64,000 nucleotides of DNA from positions 45,554,117 through 45,618,116 of the forward strand of contig JACMZG010001908.1 in assembly GCA_018340805.1 (NCBI GenBank), written 5' to 3'. Positions within the stretch are counted from its first letter, which is position 1. Each line of letters starts with the position of its first letter. Origin of the DNA: Microvelia longipes (Eukaryota > Arthropoda > Insecta > Hemiptera > Veliidae). Shown here piece by piece: positions 49,257 through 60,299 of this stretch. The notes under the pieces are model-generated. The model saw only the letters and a program-made list of their open reading frames with translations. It had not been told where the DNA came from and made no database searches. A program made the position numbers and the translations under genes.

Positions 49257-49481
49257 ACAATCTTTTATAATATATAACTTACAGGAGGTGAAGCGAAGAG
49301 ATTTAGAGGGGTTTTGAAAATTTTCGACATATGTCTTCTTCGGTCAGGTAAGGTTGGGAAGTCCCGAGTAACTGACTTCCAACCTAACTGCCCGAAGAAG
49401 ACATATGTCGAAAATTCTCAAAAACCCTCTAAATCTCTTCGCTTCACCTCCCTAAGTTAATTATTATTATAAAAGATTGTT
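49256..49481. repeat. Fold-back hairpin element, arms about 100 bp
   Basis: AGGAGGTGAAGCGAAGAGAT (49284-49303) pairs with ATCTCTTCGCTTCACCTCC (49433-49451); CGACATATGTCTTCTTCGG pairs with CGAAGAAGACATATGTCG; the central loop is about 25 bp (GAAGTCCCGAGTAACTGACTTCC, itself a small hairpin). The outer parts AACAATCTTTTATAA and TTATAAAAGATTGTT also match. TA tracts lie on both sides. Confidence 0.85.
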
Positions 49482-49520
49482 ATGTTATACTTTTAGTATT
49501 TTCCTTTTTCATTTGTAATT

Positions 49521-49546
49521 ATATATATATATATATATATATAATA

Positions 49547-49587
<41 letters not shown>

Positions 49588-49647
49588 GTTTATATATCTA
49601 TATTTTATATATGTATCTATATAGTTTATATATACTTATATATATTA

Positions 49648-49719
<72 letters not shown>

Positions 49720-49730
49720 TATATATAGTT
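49521..49730. repeat. (TA)n-rich tract right of a palindrome
   Basis: Long TA tract with TATAGTTTATATA and TATATGTA interruptions. Confidence 0.9.
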
Positions 49731-50755
49731 TTGTAAAATATATTTATCGATCAGGGGCTTCTAAAACGGAATCTGGTCCGCTCCAGCCAGGCGAGTTACC
49801 ACATTATTATATTTTTTCAGTAATATATGTGATTTAACCACCATTATTTAAATGCTCTCTATGTGATTTTAACTATTATAACATGTTGTAGATTTAAAAA
49901 TTATTTAAAGTCATAGCAGGGCTACTGATGTGTTGCTCTAAATACTAAAAGTAACTAATATCTTTTAAAAAATGAATTCAGAAAAACTGCATAACTATAA
50001 AATAAATCATAGAAACATTAGCCTAATGTTGAGAAAATTAAAACGGAGGAAAATGGGACTGAAAAAACGATCATAAAACAGGCTAGAGGTCTTTCATAAC
50101 TAACACAACAAAAATTCTTTCAAAATACCGAAGAAGGAAAAAACTTTGAAAAAACTTTTAATACTAGAGTTGGGTTTATGTATGAAAAAAGAATTTTTTA
50201 CTCAGGGAAATTTTTTAGCCTGAGACACTTTTCTCGACATATTTATGAGGATTGTTTATTTTTAGTATGTCCTGTCGTAGAGTATAAAAACCAGTTAGGG
50301 TGAAATGCTTCCCGCCGTGAAAAAATGTATTTGTTAGGGCTTCCTTTAAAATTATGTTAAATATAGTAATATATTTCTTGAATAATTTTATTAATAAAAA
50401 GTATATTTTATCTTATTATTCTTTGATTCATTAAGAAATAGCTGAATGCCACTTTTTAGTTACGTTCGCTGTATAAATGGGTTTCCCAGCCCATATTTAG
50501 TTATGGCTAAAGGTAAATCAAATTTTAAAGATGGCTACCTACTCACCTACTCTATTGATCTGATACCTCTATTTATCTGCTTTGCTTAATTAGACTGATC
50601 AAAATGTTTTTAAGTTAGATAACTCTTCCATTATTATTGGTAAATAGTTTACCAATTTTTTTTATCACTGGTAAAAAAACTTACCCGTGGAATCCAGAAT
50701 TTATAGACGTCTCAATAACATGGTCATAAAGTAGAAAACTTTTTCATTTTTTCCT
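49731..50755. other. Intergenic, no gene seen
   Basis: No supported feature. Confidence 0.5.
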
Positions 50756-50759
50756 TCAC

Positions 50760-51080
50760 TTAAAATTGATAAGAGTTTTTTTTCTTTTAGGAATATTTTT
50801 TTTAAATTTATTATCAGTGGAGATTTATTTTCTTAAATTCTTTATTTAAATTGTGTTATCAAAGGAGTTTTTTTTATTCTTAATTTAAATTTGAGTACTT
50901 TATTTAAAATTTATTATCAATGGACCTGTTTTTTATGTCCTTTATTTAAGTTTGTTTAAACAGTGGAGATTTTGTTAAGTTTTTATTCAAAAGTAATTAT
51001 CAGTGGAGATGTTTTTTCTTATATCCATTATTTAAATTTTTACTAGTGGAGTTTTTTCTTAAAATTTTTAAAAATTAAAA

Positions 51081-51111
<31 letters not shown>

Positions 51112-51345
51112 TTTTTCTTAAATTAATATCTGTGAAGATTTATTTTCTTAATCTTATTTAAATTGTATTTCAGTGGAGTTTTTTCTTATATTCTTTTATT
51201 TAAATTGTATTGTCAGTGGAGTTTTTCTTTATCTTTTATTTAAATTGTATTGTCAGAGGAGTTTTTTCTTATATCTTTTATTTAAATTGTATTTTAAGTG
51301 GAGTTTTTTTCTTATATCTTTCATTTGAATAGTATTCTTAGTTGA
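50760..51345. repeat. Degenerate tandem repeat of about 55-65 bp
   Basis: About ten diverged units built from TTTATTTAAATT, a TATTRTCAGTGGAG block and TTTTTTCTTATAT. The units are clearest at 51155-51320 and decay leftwards, where an A/T homopolymer-rich stretch (51060-51120) interrupts. Confidence 0.85.
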
Positions 51346-51476
51346 AGGGAATTTAAATCTCCATATTAATGCCTTTTTCACAGCACCGCTCTATTTATCA
51401 AAAGTAATACTTTGCATAAAGTCCCCTATAATAAATTGCAAGTGGATGAACTTTTTCTTATTTTTAACTTTTAACT

Positions 51477-51504
51477 TATTATGAGTCAACTCTGACTCAT
51501 AATA
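51477..51504. repeat. Short perfect palindrome
   Basis: TATTATGAGTCA-ACTC-TGACTCATAATA: 12-bp perfect arms, 4-bp spacer. Could be a hairpin or the nested end of an element. Confidence 0.8.
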
Positions 51505-51659
51505 GGTGTCTATGCCCCCCCCCTCGTGGGCAGTAAGAGTAACTTTGAGTAACTAAAACAATATTAAGATGATCATTGCACTTAATTTTGGTTGAAACCA
51601 ACGCTGTAGCGCATGGCATATCCTAATTGCCTGCAAGGCAATACACACAAACCAACCTA

Positions 51660-51860
51660 CACTTTGAAGATTTAGATATCCGTACTGTGGGAGGCATCTT
51701 CAGGGGTGTAGGACATTATGAATAAAAACACATGCTCTACAAAACTGAACAGTTAGTTTTGTAGAGCATTGTGTTTCTACATCCTGAAGATGTCTCCCAA
51801 GTGGAAGCGAAAGTCGGATTCTTCATCTACATTGACGCGGTCACCACCGAAAGACCTAAA
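51660..51860. repeat. Inverted pair of hammerhead-like ends, third family (PLE-type relic)
   Basis: CTGTGGGAGGCATCTTCAGG (51694-51713) is the complement of the CCTGAAGATG(T/C)CTCCCA block at 51782-51798, with the pair TCTACAAAACTGAAC / GTTAGTTTTGTAGA forming an inner hairpin. The plus-strand copy continues GTGGAAGCGAAAGTCGGATTC, i.e. CTGAAGA + stem II + GAAA + GTC|GGA as in PLE hammerheads. The minus copy lacks the second box. Confidence 0.5.
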
Positions 51861-51949
51861 TCTTCATGACTATATACGTGGAAGCCTTCGCAGTTTATCA
51901 ACCAAAGCTTTGGTATTTGGTACGCTTGGTACCATACTTTTGAATTAAT

Positions 51950-52072
51950 AGTTATTTATGCCATAAGGCTGAGAAGTGTGTCTTTATGTCACGGCAATTA
52001 GATTTACCGACGAGCGAAGCGAGTCGGGAAAAATTGCCAGACATAAAGACATTCTCAGCCGGATTGCATCAC
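51950..52072. repeat. Hairpin of about 120 bp
   Basis: ATGCCATAAGGCTGAGAAG...GTCTTTATGTCACGGCAATT and its complement AATTGCCAGACATAAAGAC...TCTCAGCCGGATTGCAT, loop around GAGCGAAGCGAGTCG. The loop sequence resembles the body of the 5S-derived repeats. Confidence 0.8.
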
Positions 52073-52565
52073 TATTTTTTTTTGAGGTAGCACTCAAACA
52101 TTTAAAAAAAAAAAAAATAGCACTCATTAACTGCGCTATATACTAATTGAAAAAAAAACGTCCAATTATTATTAACTCCATATTATCGCCGTCATTAAAA
52201 TTCATCCATAGCTTCACACTTTTACTCAAAATGTAAAAGCTTTACAATTAACACACAAAATTGTCAATTAGACACCTTTTAAAAACGAAAAAAAATTAGT
52301 CTACGAACAAAAACAAACAAAATGAACGTTTTTTAAATAAAGCTCATGAAGGTTTAACACAGATGTTTTTTGAACACGCTACATTACAGTAATGGCGGCA
52401 ACATATGAATTACTTTTACGTCCTAGGAGTTTTTTTACATTCATTATTGTCCTCGGAGGTGAAAAGTACTAAAATAACTTCCTATAACAATAATGATTGG
52501 CTTCTATCCTAAAAAACGGTCAATAAAGTGCTCAATAAACGTACTACCTCAAAAAAAAAATATTT
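52073..52565. mobile_element. Putative MITE with T-run inverted ends
   Basis: Left end TTTTTTTTTGAGGTAGCACTC at about 52073-52094 and right end complement GTACTACCTCAAAAAAAAAA at 52541-52560, with GAGTG/TGAGCAC words inside both. About 490 bp, no ORF. No target duplication identified because of the homopolymers. Confidence 0.55.
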
Positions 52566-53139
52566 TTTTAAATCCTGTTGTCTGATTTCGGTGTATGAAA
52601 ATATATAATGTTTCCACATTTAAGTCCAAATATTTCCAGTTTTCGCTGTGCTTAAAAAGCGCGGAACACATTATAACTTAACAAGTAGAATAAATTCAGC
52701 TTAAAATCCTTTCTAGATTTGAGGAGAAAAAGTACTGAAAAAGTTTTTATTTTTTTAAATTACGCTTATGAAAGATGTAGGGGCCCGGTCCCTTGGTTTC
52801 GGGGAGTGTTTATGGTTATTGTTTAAAGTGTTGCACCCTAAATATCTCGGGAAAATAATTTTTCCGGGGTTAACGATTTGTGAGATAAAAAGTTTATATT
52901 TTCAACTTGATAGGCTGAAAGTTTGAGGCTTTTTTTAGGATTTATACTAAAATATAACACATTTTAGATGTCTATCAAGTTTTTTAAGAGTATTAAGTTT
53001 AAGAGTTTTTTTTGTATAATTACAGTAACCGCAGTACAGTTAGTAATCAAATTCTATTGATATCTGGCATTGCTTTGTAAAGAATGAGCTCATGAGATAG
53101 GCGGCTCAGTGTGAGTTATTTGACATTAATATGATAGTT

Positions 53140-53830
53140 CATATTATGTTTATGACATGACATGTAGTTATGTTTATGTATGATTATAACATAGTTAGTA
53201 TGTATGAATTCAATTATGACTTTAAAATAGTTAGTATAAATGTTATGTCTTATGACTTATGACATTCAATTATGACTTATAACATAGTTATGTCTTATGA
53301 CTTATGACATTCAATTATGACTTATAACATAGTTATGTCTTTATAACATAGTTGTGTCTTATGACTTATGACATTCAATTATGACTTATAACATAGTTAT
53401 GTCTTATACAGTGTGTCATATGACATTCATTATGACTTATACATAGTTACATAGTTGTGTCTTATGATGACATTCAATATGACTTAATACATAGGTTATG
53501 ACGTGTGACATTAAACTATCACTTAAAGCATAGTGATGACTTGTTGACAATATGATGGACGTGTGACCATAGGATGACTATGATCACTAACTATTATGAC
53601 GTGTAACATTAAACTATCACTTAAAGCATAGTGATGACTTGTGACATTAAATTATTACTTATAACATAGTTATGACTTGTGACATTAAATAAAATTATTA
53701 CTTTAACAGTTTGACGTGTGACATAAATTATGACTTAAAACATAGCTATGACTTGCGTCATTAAATTATGATTAGTTATGATATATTAAATTATGAATTA
53801 TAACATACTTATGACCTTAACTGATTTAGA
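53140..53830. repeat. Degenerate tandem array (about 45-bp unit)
   Basis: Repeated CTTATGACATTCAATTATGA + CTTATAACATAGTTATGT and variants (ACGTGTGACATTAAACTATC + ACTTAAAGCATAGTGATGAC). About fifteen units with frequent indels. Confidence 0.85.
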
Positions 53831-54047
53831 ATGTATTCATCTGATTAAGACAACTATATTCAAAATACTTTTAGATAATTCTTATCACATTAAAATTATT
53901 AAATTATTATGGTGCCCAGTAACCAACACCACTACTAATAATTCTACTCTAAATACTAATCCCTAACCCTATCCTAAATAATATTAATAACAATAGTTTA
54001 CTACCTAATAGAAATAGTTTCATTAGTAGTTTTACAACATATATTAA

Positions 54048-54277
54048 TAAAATAAAATAAAATACCCGTTTTAGGGCTTTTCGGCCCATCAGGGTATTCA
54101 CCCTGCGGGAACCACCTCAGGTGGGTTGCATCTACTACACTCTAAGAATTAATTAAAGTTGGCAAAATCTTTTTAATACAAATACTATTCATAAAATCTT
54201 AGAGCATAGCCCGGGCTGCGAACCCCGGACCTCCGGTGCCGAAATCGAACGCCTTAACGATCACGGCCACGGAGGCA
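54048..54277 (-). repeat. tRNA-derived SINE, minus strand
   Basis: Head at 54277-54200 on the minus strand: GTGGCCGTGATCGTTAAGGCG (A box) and GGTCCGGGGTTCGCAGCCC (B box), a Ser/Leu-type tRNA-like layout. Body with GGTTCCCGCAGGGTGAATAC, then GGGCCGAAAAGCCC hairpin and an (ATTTT)n-type tail at 54048-54062. A 3' fragment of the same family is at 7065-7160. Confidence 0.8.
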
Positions 54278-54284
54278 GACATAA

Positions 54285-54308
54285 TATATATATATTTATA
54301 TATATATA

Positions 54309-54351
<43 letters not shown>

Positions 54352-54366
54352 ATATATATATAATAT
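54285..54366. repeat. (TA)n microsatellite
   Basis: About 80 bp of TA directly next to the SINE head. Confidence 0.95.
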
Positions 54367-54369
54367 TAA

Positions 54370-55385
54370 TGGTTTATCCAAATATTGGCAACATTTTCAA
54401 ACATATGTTTGACAGGAAATTAAGTTTGGTCACAAGCCATGTAATAAAATTGGAAATAAATATTTTTCTTAACTCAAAGACGTATAGACCATTACGTACT
54501 ATACGTTTATGTAAGAGTATTAATTATACTAATACTAATACTTGTAATTAGTGTGACGATATTTATATATTAATAAGTATCATCAGGTTGTACCGCAAGT
54601 CGAAAATACGTTACTTTTCTCTTTTACGTTATACTTTTAGCAGTTTAGGCAGTTTCTCCAAGGAATAATGCTTATAGCATAAATTATTTTTGGTTTACAT
54701 GTCTAGAATAATAAAAACTAACATAATTTTATGTTAATCGCGATATATATTTCAACTAACTCTTTAGTCTTCTTCAAGCACAAAAATAATAAAAAAATAA
54801 TAAAAATAAGAAAAAAAAAAACAATTTAAATAAGTACTAAAAACAATTTAAATAAGTACTAAAAAACTAGTTAAAAACACAAATGATTACATGGTCTGAC
54901 TACATTTAAAACATAAGCAAAACACTTTGTTTATATTTTAATTCTATAATTTTAAATATGTTTTATGTTTAACATATTTTTTATAGCAATGTCGGCGACA
55001 TTAATTGAATTTATAGTTGCTCTTTTTGCTTCAGCTCTCTTGTATCCCAACGTGTTTCTGAACTCATACTTAAGCGTTTGAGATGGCTTATAGGATCGTT
55101 ACATCTTTATCATGTTGATTTTATAAATATATTCCTATATAAACAGAAACAGAAGGGTAGAGCCCTTCGAAACTATATTAGCTGAGTATATTTGAGTCTA
55201 GGGTGAATTCCCGGTGGAATAGGGATAAAACTCAGGGTTGAAATCCTAGTACTTTTAAGTTTAAAAAGAAGGGAGTGTGAAACAGAGGGACTTAGCTAAG
55301 TCCCATGAGTGTTGTGTAAATTTTATTGACTTAAACTGAACTAGACGTATCCATAAAGTTGAGATTATTAGCTACTATTATATAA
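54370..55385. other. Intergenic, no gene seen
   Basis: A short direct repeat (AACAATTTAAATAAGTACTA twice at 54821-54864) is the only structure noticed. Confidence 0.5.
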
Positions 55386-55389
55386 ATGA

Positions 55390-55625
55390 TTCTCTATTTC
55401 CTGAGAGGACTATTACAAGAAAAATATGAGGCACGGGGTACCTCGGAAATTTTCCTCACCTTATCGGATTCGCTCTGCTCTTCCTTAAAATATCATGATT
55501 GTATTACTTCTTCGGACTCACTTCACTCATCTTCAGGCAGTAAACATTTGTTTTATGCCCAGAAGTCACCCATCCAAGTACTGATCTTGCTCGATGCTGT
55601 TTAACATTGCTGATAACCGAATCTG
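55390..55625 (-). repeat. 5S-rRNA-derived repeat, copy E
   Basis: Minus strand: GTTATCAGCAATGTTAAACA + GCATCGAGCAAGATCAGTAC + TTGGATGGGTGACTTC matches 5S rRNA from helix III to beyond box C. The body (AGTGAGTCCGAAGAAG, GCAGAGCGAATCCGATAAGG, CCGAGGTACCC) matches 62946-63145 and copies A and D. Confidence 0.75.
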
Positions 55626-55890
55626 GTATCTCAGTGGTAGAGCGATCGCCTTTCGACCTGTAGGTCGAGGTTAAAATCCAACCGGGGGAGGACCTTGATA
55701 TGACGTTATCCCTTGAACAGTACTCTCGGGAGGTCTTGCATTCAAGGCCGGCCAACCCTGCCAGGGTTTTACGTGGTTTCCTTGGCTGTTAAATGCGGAG
55801 TTGGTTCCTGTTTCGTCCGAGACCAGTCTGGATCCACGTTTCTGTTGTCTCCAGCTCACGAAAAGTTAGGGTTCTGCGGGCTGATGGAGA
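55617..55890 (+). repeat. tRNA-derived SINE, second family
   Basis: Head TCTGGTATCTCAGTGGTAGA + GCG (A box) and GGTCGAGGTTAAAATCC (B box) spaced like a tRNA. The body contains AACCCTGCCAGGGTTTTACG + TGGTTTCC, a block common in insect SINEs. It starts where the 5S-derived repeat ends, in opposite orientation. Confidence 0.7.
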
Positions 55891-56195
55891 TGAAGATCGG
55901 AAAGATATACTTCGTAAGTGAAAGTGAAGGTGAGAAACGAATAACGTACGTGGCTAGGAATGAAATGCTCGGTTCTTGAAGACAGACGTCTCTTAGTAGC
56001 ACCTCCGAACTTTAATTTTCAGGTCAGGGCTAAAGAGTGAGTTTGTGCCCACTGGCGACGGGGTTGTTAGAGCTCTTTGTTGGGTGGCACTTGCCTAGTC
56101 AGAGTGGTGAGCTTAGCGATGCTAGAGGAGCTGATGAGATTGGTGAGACTGGTTAAACAAGGATAGACCAAGTGAAACTAATGTATCAGAGGAGC
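55891..56195. other. No gene seen
   Basis: GC-richer stretch, possibly the rest of the SINE region. Open frame up to 55979 belongs to the SINE body. Confidence 0.4.
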
Positions 56196-56390
56196 TAGTA
56201 AGACTAGATGAACTATGCACATTGTGGACTATTAGTCGGCGCTATTCAGAGCAGTGAACCTAGCTAGAGTCTAGCTGGTCTAGATGAACTAGACACACTG
56301 TAAACTAGTCGCGGACACTAGCCAGAGCGTTGAGTTTGGATAGAGTCTGGTTTGGCTAGATGAACTGGGCACAGTGAGGACTAGTCATTA
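56196..56390. repeat. Degenerate tandem repeat, about 77-bp unit
   Basis: Three units starting CTAGATGAACTA at about 56203, 56280 and 56356, with GACTAGTCG...CAGAGC(A/G)(G/T)TGA...TAGAGTCTGG. A more diverged unit may precede them (56110-56195). Confidence 0.75.
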
Positions 56391-56393
56391 TGT

Positions 56394-56426
56394 GCAGCCA
56401 TGTACCCCCCGTACATGGCTGCACGT
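56394..56426. repeat. Small perfect palindrome
   Basis: TGCAGCCATGTAC-CCCCC-GTACATGGCTGCA: 13-bp perfect arms directly before the large palindrome. Confidence 0.85.
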
Positions 56427-56568
56427 TTTCCTCACACTCAAATCTCACTCAACTAATTCATCCCAGAGTTTATTCATATCATCTAGGAAACACAGGTGTG
56501 TTTCCTAGATGATATGTATAAACTCTGGGATGAATTAGTTGAGTGAGATTTGAGTGTGAGGAAAACGG
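56424..56568. repeat. Near-perfect 145-bp palindrome without loop
   Basis: Arms of about 72 bp with a central mismatch and one further mismatch (TTTATTCAT against ATGTATAAA). Centre at 56495/56496 (GAAACACAG|GTGTGTTTC). Left arm begins CGTTTTCCTCACACTCAAAT, right arm ends with its complement. Transcribed, it would form a long dsRNA-like hairpin. No ORF. Confidence 0.95.
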
Positions 56569-56569
56569 T

Positions 56570-59080
56570 AATATGACCCTGTGGGTTTAACCGTAAAATA
56601 ACATTGCTGATGCAACAAAACTGTAGATATACTAGGCGAAATATAAACTTAGATTTATTTACAACACAAAGCAATACAATACTCTTGTACTATATTTTAA
56701 CTATATTCCATTATTTTGCCATTTTGAACCATTTTTTCTTTAAGAAGTATACATTTCATTCATGTCATATTTGTAATGGTCAAATAAGACCTAATAAATA
56801 TGACCTTGTAATATTTGTATGTTTGGTATTTTAGTACATGCGTACTAAATTTCAAAATGGTACAATTATTAATTCATGTTTTATGGATTTTCGAAATGGT
56901 GCTAAGTCATTTATGATAGTTAATAAATATTTAAAATAATAAAATATTTTCCAGAAAGCTCAACTGAACTAGACAGATTGAGGACGGTACAGATTAAATC
57001 CCGGTTCTACGGACTGATTTTTGTACTAAGTTATAACTCTAGTATAAAAACGCTGGAAGCTACGATGACAGCAGATGCATATACTCACATACATCCAGAC
57101 AGACAACTTTGTAAAAAAAAACCACTCAGGAGGTTTTGAAAAACCTGAAATGGATAATTCAGTTAAAATCTCGATTTCGGTGATTACTGCAAACACAATA
57201 GTTTTCTTATATTCGGAAAAGATACGGAAAAGAGGAAAAGAACGGTATAAATGAGGAAAAGAAAAATCAATACTACAATAAGTTTACAAAATAATTAAAA
57301 ATATAATTATATTCGCATAAAGTAACTAATTCTCTTGGAATCACAGTGCAGGAGAACTGCTAAACTAAATTAGATCAAACTTTGTATCCACCGAAAAAAT
57401 GAGAAAATTAACTAAAAAAAAAAAAATAAATAAATTAAACTTAAATAAATTATTTTTATTAAGTTAAGAACACAGAAGATATGTGAAATTCGCCAACAAT
57501 TCTTCTTATAATGTATGTATATTGAAATAATTCTGAGACCATAAATACCTTGAGTTTATCTGTGGCTGGCATATTTCTAAAGAGGTGGTAATGTATTTAG
57601 TAATGTTGGGATGCAAGACCTTGTTTTTGAAATAAATTACAGTAATGCAGTTGTATGTTAGAAATATGGAAAGAGAGACCCCGTTCCGTCATTGATAGCT
57701 TGTTTTCTTTTCATTCTTTTTAAAGTAATTGTCTTTAAAATTACTTCCAATATGAGAGAAACACAATATATTTACAAAAAAAAAATACATAGTGGGGCTG
57801 CTCATATACAATGAGTTGCTAAAACACACAGCGTACTAATCAATCACATTAAACATGACAATTAACAATTACATGACAATTAATCTAAGGGATGAAATAT
57901 GAAAATCAGTAAAAGAAGGAATTTCGGTAAAATTCTTCCCTAATCATCGGAATTAACTTTAAGAAGATAGAAAACGGGGTTAATTTGTACTTGGCACTAA
58001 TCTGAGTATAAACGGCTCATGTGTTGGAATAAGAGAAAATTTGCTGGAAAATTAACAGATCTGTCTTGAAGACTTTCAGTAAGAGAGATAGTTGCTTTAT
58101 ATGTCTTATAATGTATTCTTTATCTTTTTTATTCATCGGTTTTTACCAAGTGAAAAACAAGGTAGATAGTCGGGAGAATTTGTCTAACTAATGAATATTG
58201 TATCAAAGTGCCGAGTAGTCAAGCTTTAAGGAGAGTAAGGATTTACTAAGTGGAATGGAAACGAGGTTTAAACCCCCATTTATTATCCAGATTTGAATAC
58301 GAGCCAGTTTTGTCTTTGCTGGTGGGTTAACAAAATTTTCTTTTGGACCATCCAGTGATGCAATCTTTCAAAAATTCCGATGTAGCCCGAACGAATGTGT
58401 TTTCTTATAACAAAACCCGAAGAAAGAAAAGTAACAAAGATTTCCATTTTGAGAAAAGGTAACGAGTTAAAATTTAATTTAACAGTCTCTCTCTCTCTAG
58501 TTCTTATTCTATTCAATGCAAACAAGACTTTCCCTTGAATTTCCTTCCATTTCCCTACAGACCTATTTCTTTTGAATTCTCTCTGAAAAATTAAACATAA
58601 AAACCTTGAAAACATCCCAACTTGTTTTTATTAAACAATTAAAGATATTTAAACTTGGAAGGCATATTCATTTTAGAGCTGTTAAAAATGAAAACTGTCA
58701 TAACCATACATATTTGATTGTTTGAATTAATTTACTACAGTCTCTTGATTAAGTAAATATAAGAGAAAGGTTGATTAATAGAATAATTAAATGACAACTC
58801 AGAACTAGAAATCTTTTTTTAGTTGGACAAAAATTACTTTGGTACTAAAAAAAGATTTGAATTTATTACAGACTAGACCATGATTAAGTGTGTGATTTAC
58901 CGTCAGCTTTATTTACCGCCATTTACTAATTTATATAACTTCAAGTTAGGTTATGACCATTTGTTTCTGTCTAAACTTTGTTTAAGTAACTAACTTCAAA
59001 TATAGCTTTAAATGTTTAAATGCTTCAAATTATCTGACTTCAAATATACTCAAGATCTACCGAAATTAACTGCATAGGTT
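56570..59080. other. Intergenic, no supported gene
   Basis: A 110-codon minus-strand frame at 58283-58615 has no recognisable domain, no conserved-looking block and an unremarkable AT-rich context; I do not call it. No RNA gene seen. Confidence 0.45.
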
Positions 59081-59084
59081 TCCG

Positions 59085-59455
59085 TGGTTATTGTCATAGG
59101 GAAGATGATATGATGTCCTTCATCTCTGAAGATTGTGAAGATACTTCCCGCACAGAGGAAGCGTAACGTCTGATCCATCATATGAATTGTAGATGTCCAG
59201 ACGTATAGACCGCGTTAATGTAGATCCGACGTTTCACTACCTTTCTGGGAGGCATCTTCAAAGATTTAGGATATCATAGAGATAAACGTTATCATAAAAA
59301 AACGTGCCTCTATAGTTCGGTAGCATATGTCCTGTTTAGTAAGCATTTGTGTTCATTTACGATATCCCATCTTTTTTTAAAGATGCCTCCCACAAGGAAC
59401 GTCGGATGTATCGTTTACATTGATCATTGTAGATCACTACCGGAACATTATAACC
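59085..59455. repeat. Cluster of three PLE-type hammerhead-like relics, third family
   Basis: (1) plus strand 59126-59180: GTGAAGATACTTCCC...GAGGAAGCGTAACGTCTGATCC. (2) minus strand 59270-59205: TTGAAGATGCCTCCCAGAAA + GGTAGTGAAACGTCGGATCTAC, with an intact GAAAC-GTC-GGATC and stem I partner ATCC. (3) plus strand 59370-59420: AAAGATGCCTCCCACAAGGA + ACGTCGGATGTA. All resemble 51782-51830. Each has at least one core mutation. Confidence 0.5.
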
Positions 59456-60295
59456 TTCAAGACCTACTTAATTTATTCTTTGCATATCATATGTCAATAA
59501 ATATATTAAGCCTTAATACTTGGACAACGATGACCATCTCATCGTTGCAATTTTCCAAATGATGTTGCATAATTGTGATATAAGTCAGGATATGACATTA
59601 TATTTTCCCCTTTCGACGAATTAAAACAAAAATCTTTAATTTTGAAAACCCTTGAAGAAGTTTCAAATTCATTTCCTCATCTAAATTTATCTAGAGTTTC
59701 TTGCTGCAGACATATTTCTTCTTTTTAACGCTTCATATAAAAAATAAAAAGATGAAGGTAAGCTGAAGTGGTGCTGTAGGGAGGCTCCTCCCCGAATCTG
59801 CAGGTTTGTTACATGCTATTATTTGATGTAGCATCTCAAAAAAAAGTCTTGTTCTCGAGGGCTGAAGCCTTTATGAATTCCTTTGCCATTTTAGATCCAC
59901 TTTTCTTTGCCTCCCAACGACGCCACTTCATCTTAATATTATTTAGTAAGTCAGAACACGTTTTACATTCCCTTAGGAGGTTTAGGGGCAAAAAGACTTT
60001 ATATCAACCCCCTTCCTTTATAGTAAATTTAACTTTTTCCCCTATTATAATTTAGTTCTTTTCTCTGTTTTGTATCAAACTTTTTTTATACTTTAACTTT
60101 CTCTGTTTCTTAATTAGAGCTAATTTTGCTTTTTACCTTAATGTTACTAGGTTTCAACTTTTCTTCAGCCCTATGGAAAGGATACATTAATGTAATGTAT
60201 CTTAATTTAACCTTAATTTAGGAAAAGTTAAAAAAAGTTTTGATGAGCTTAGCATTCTTTTTAAATTATACGTATAAACTTAGTGATTATGCTTT
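59456..60295. other. Intergenic, no gene seen
   Basis: A frame at 59813-60055 has no recognisable domain. Confidence 0.4.
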
Positions 60296-60299
60296 TATT

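Noticed and set aside
58283..58615. 110-codon minus-strand ORF
   Set aside because: No domain, no splice or promoter context, AT-rich chance frame; a CT microsatellite lies within it.
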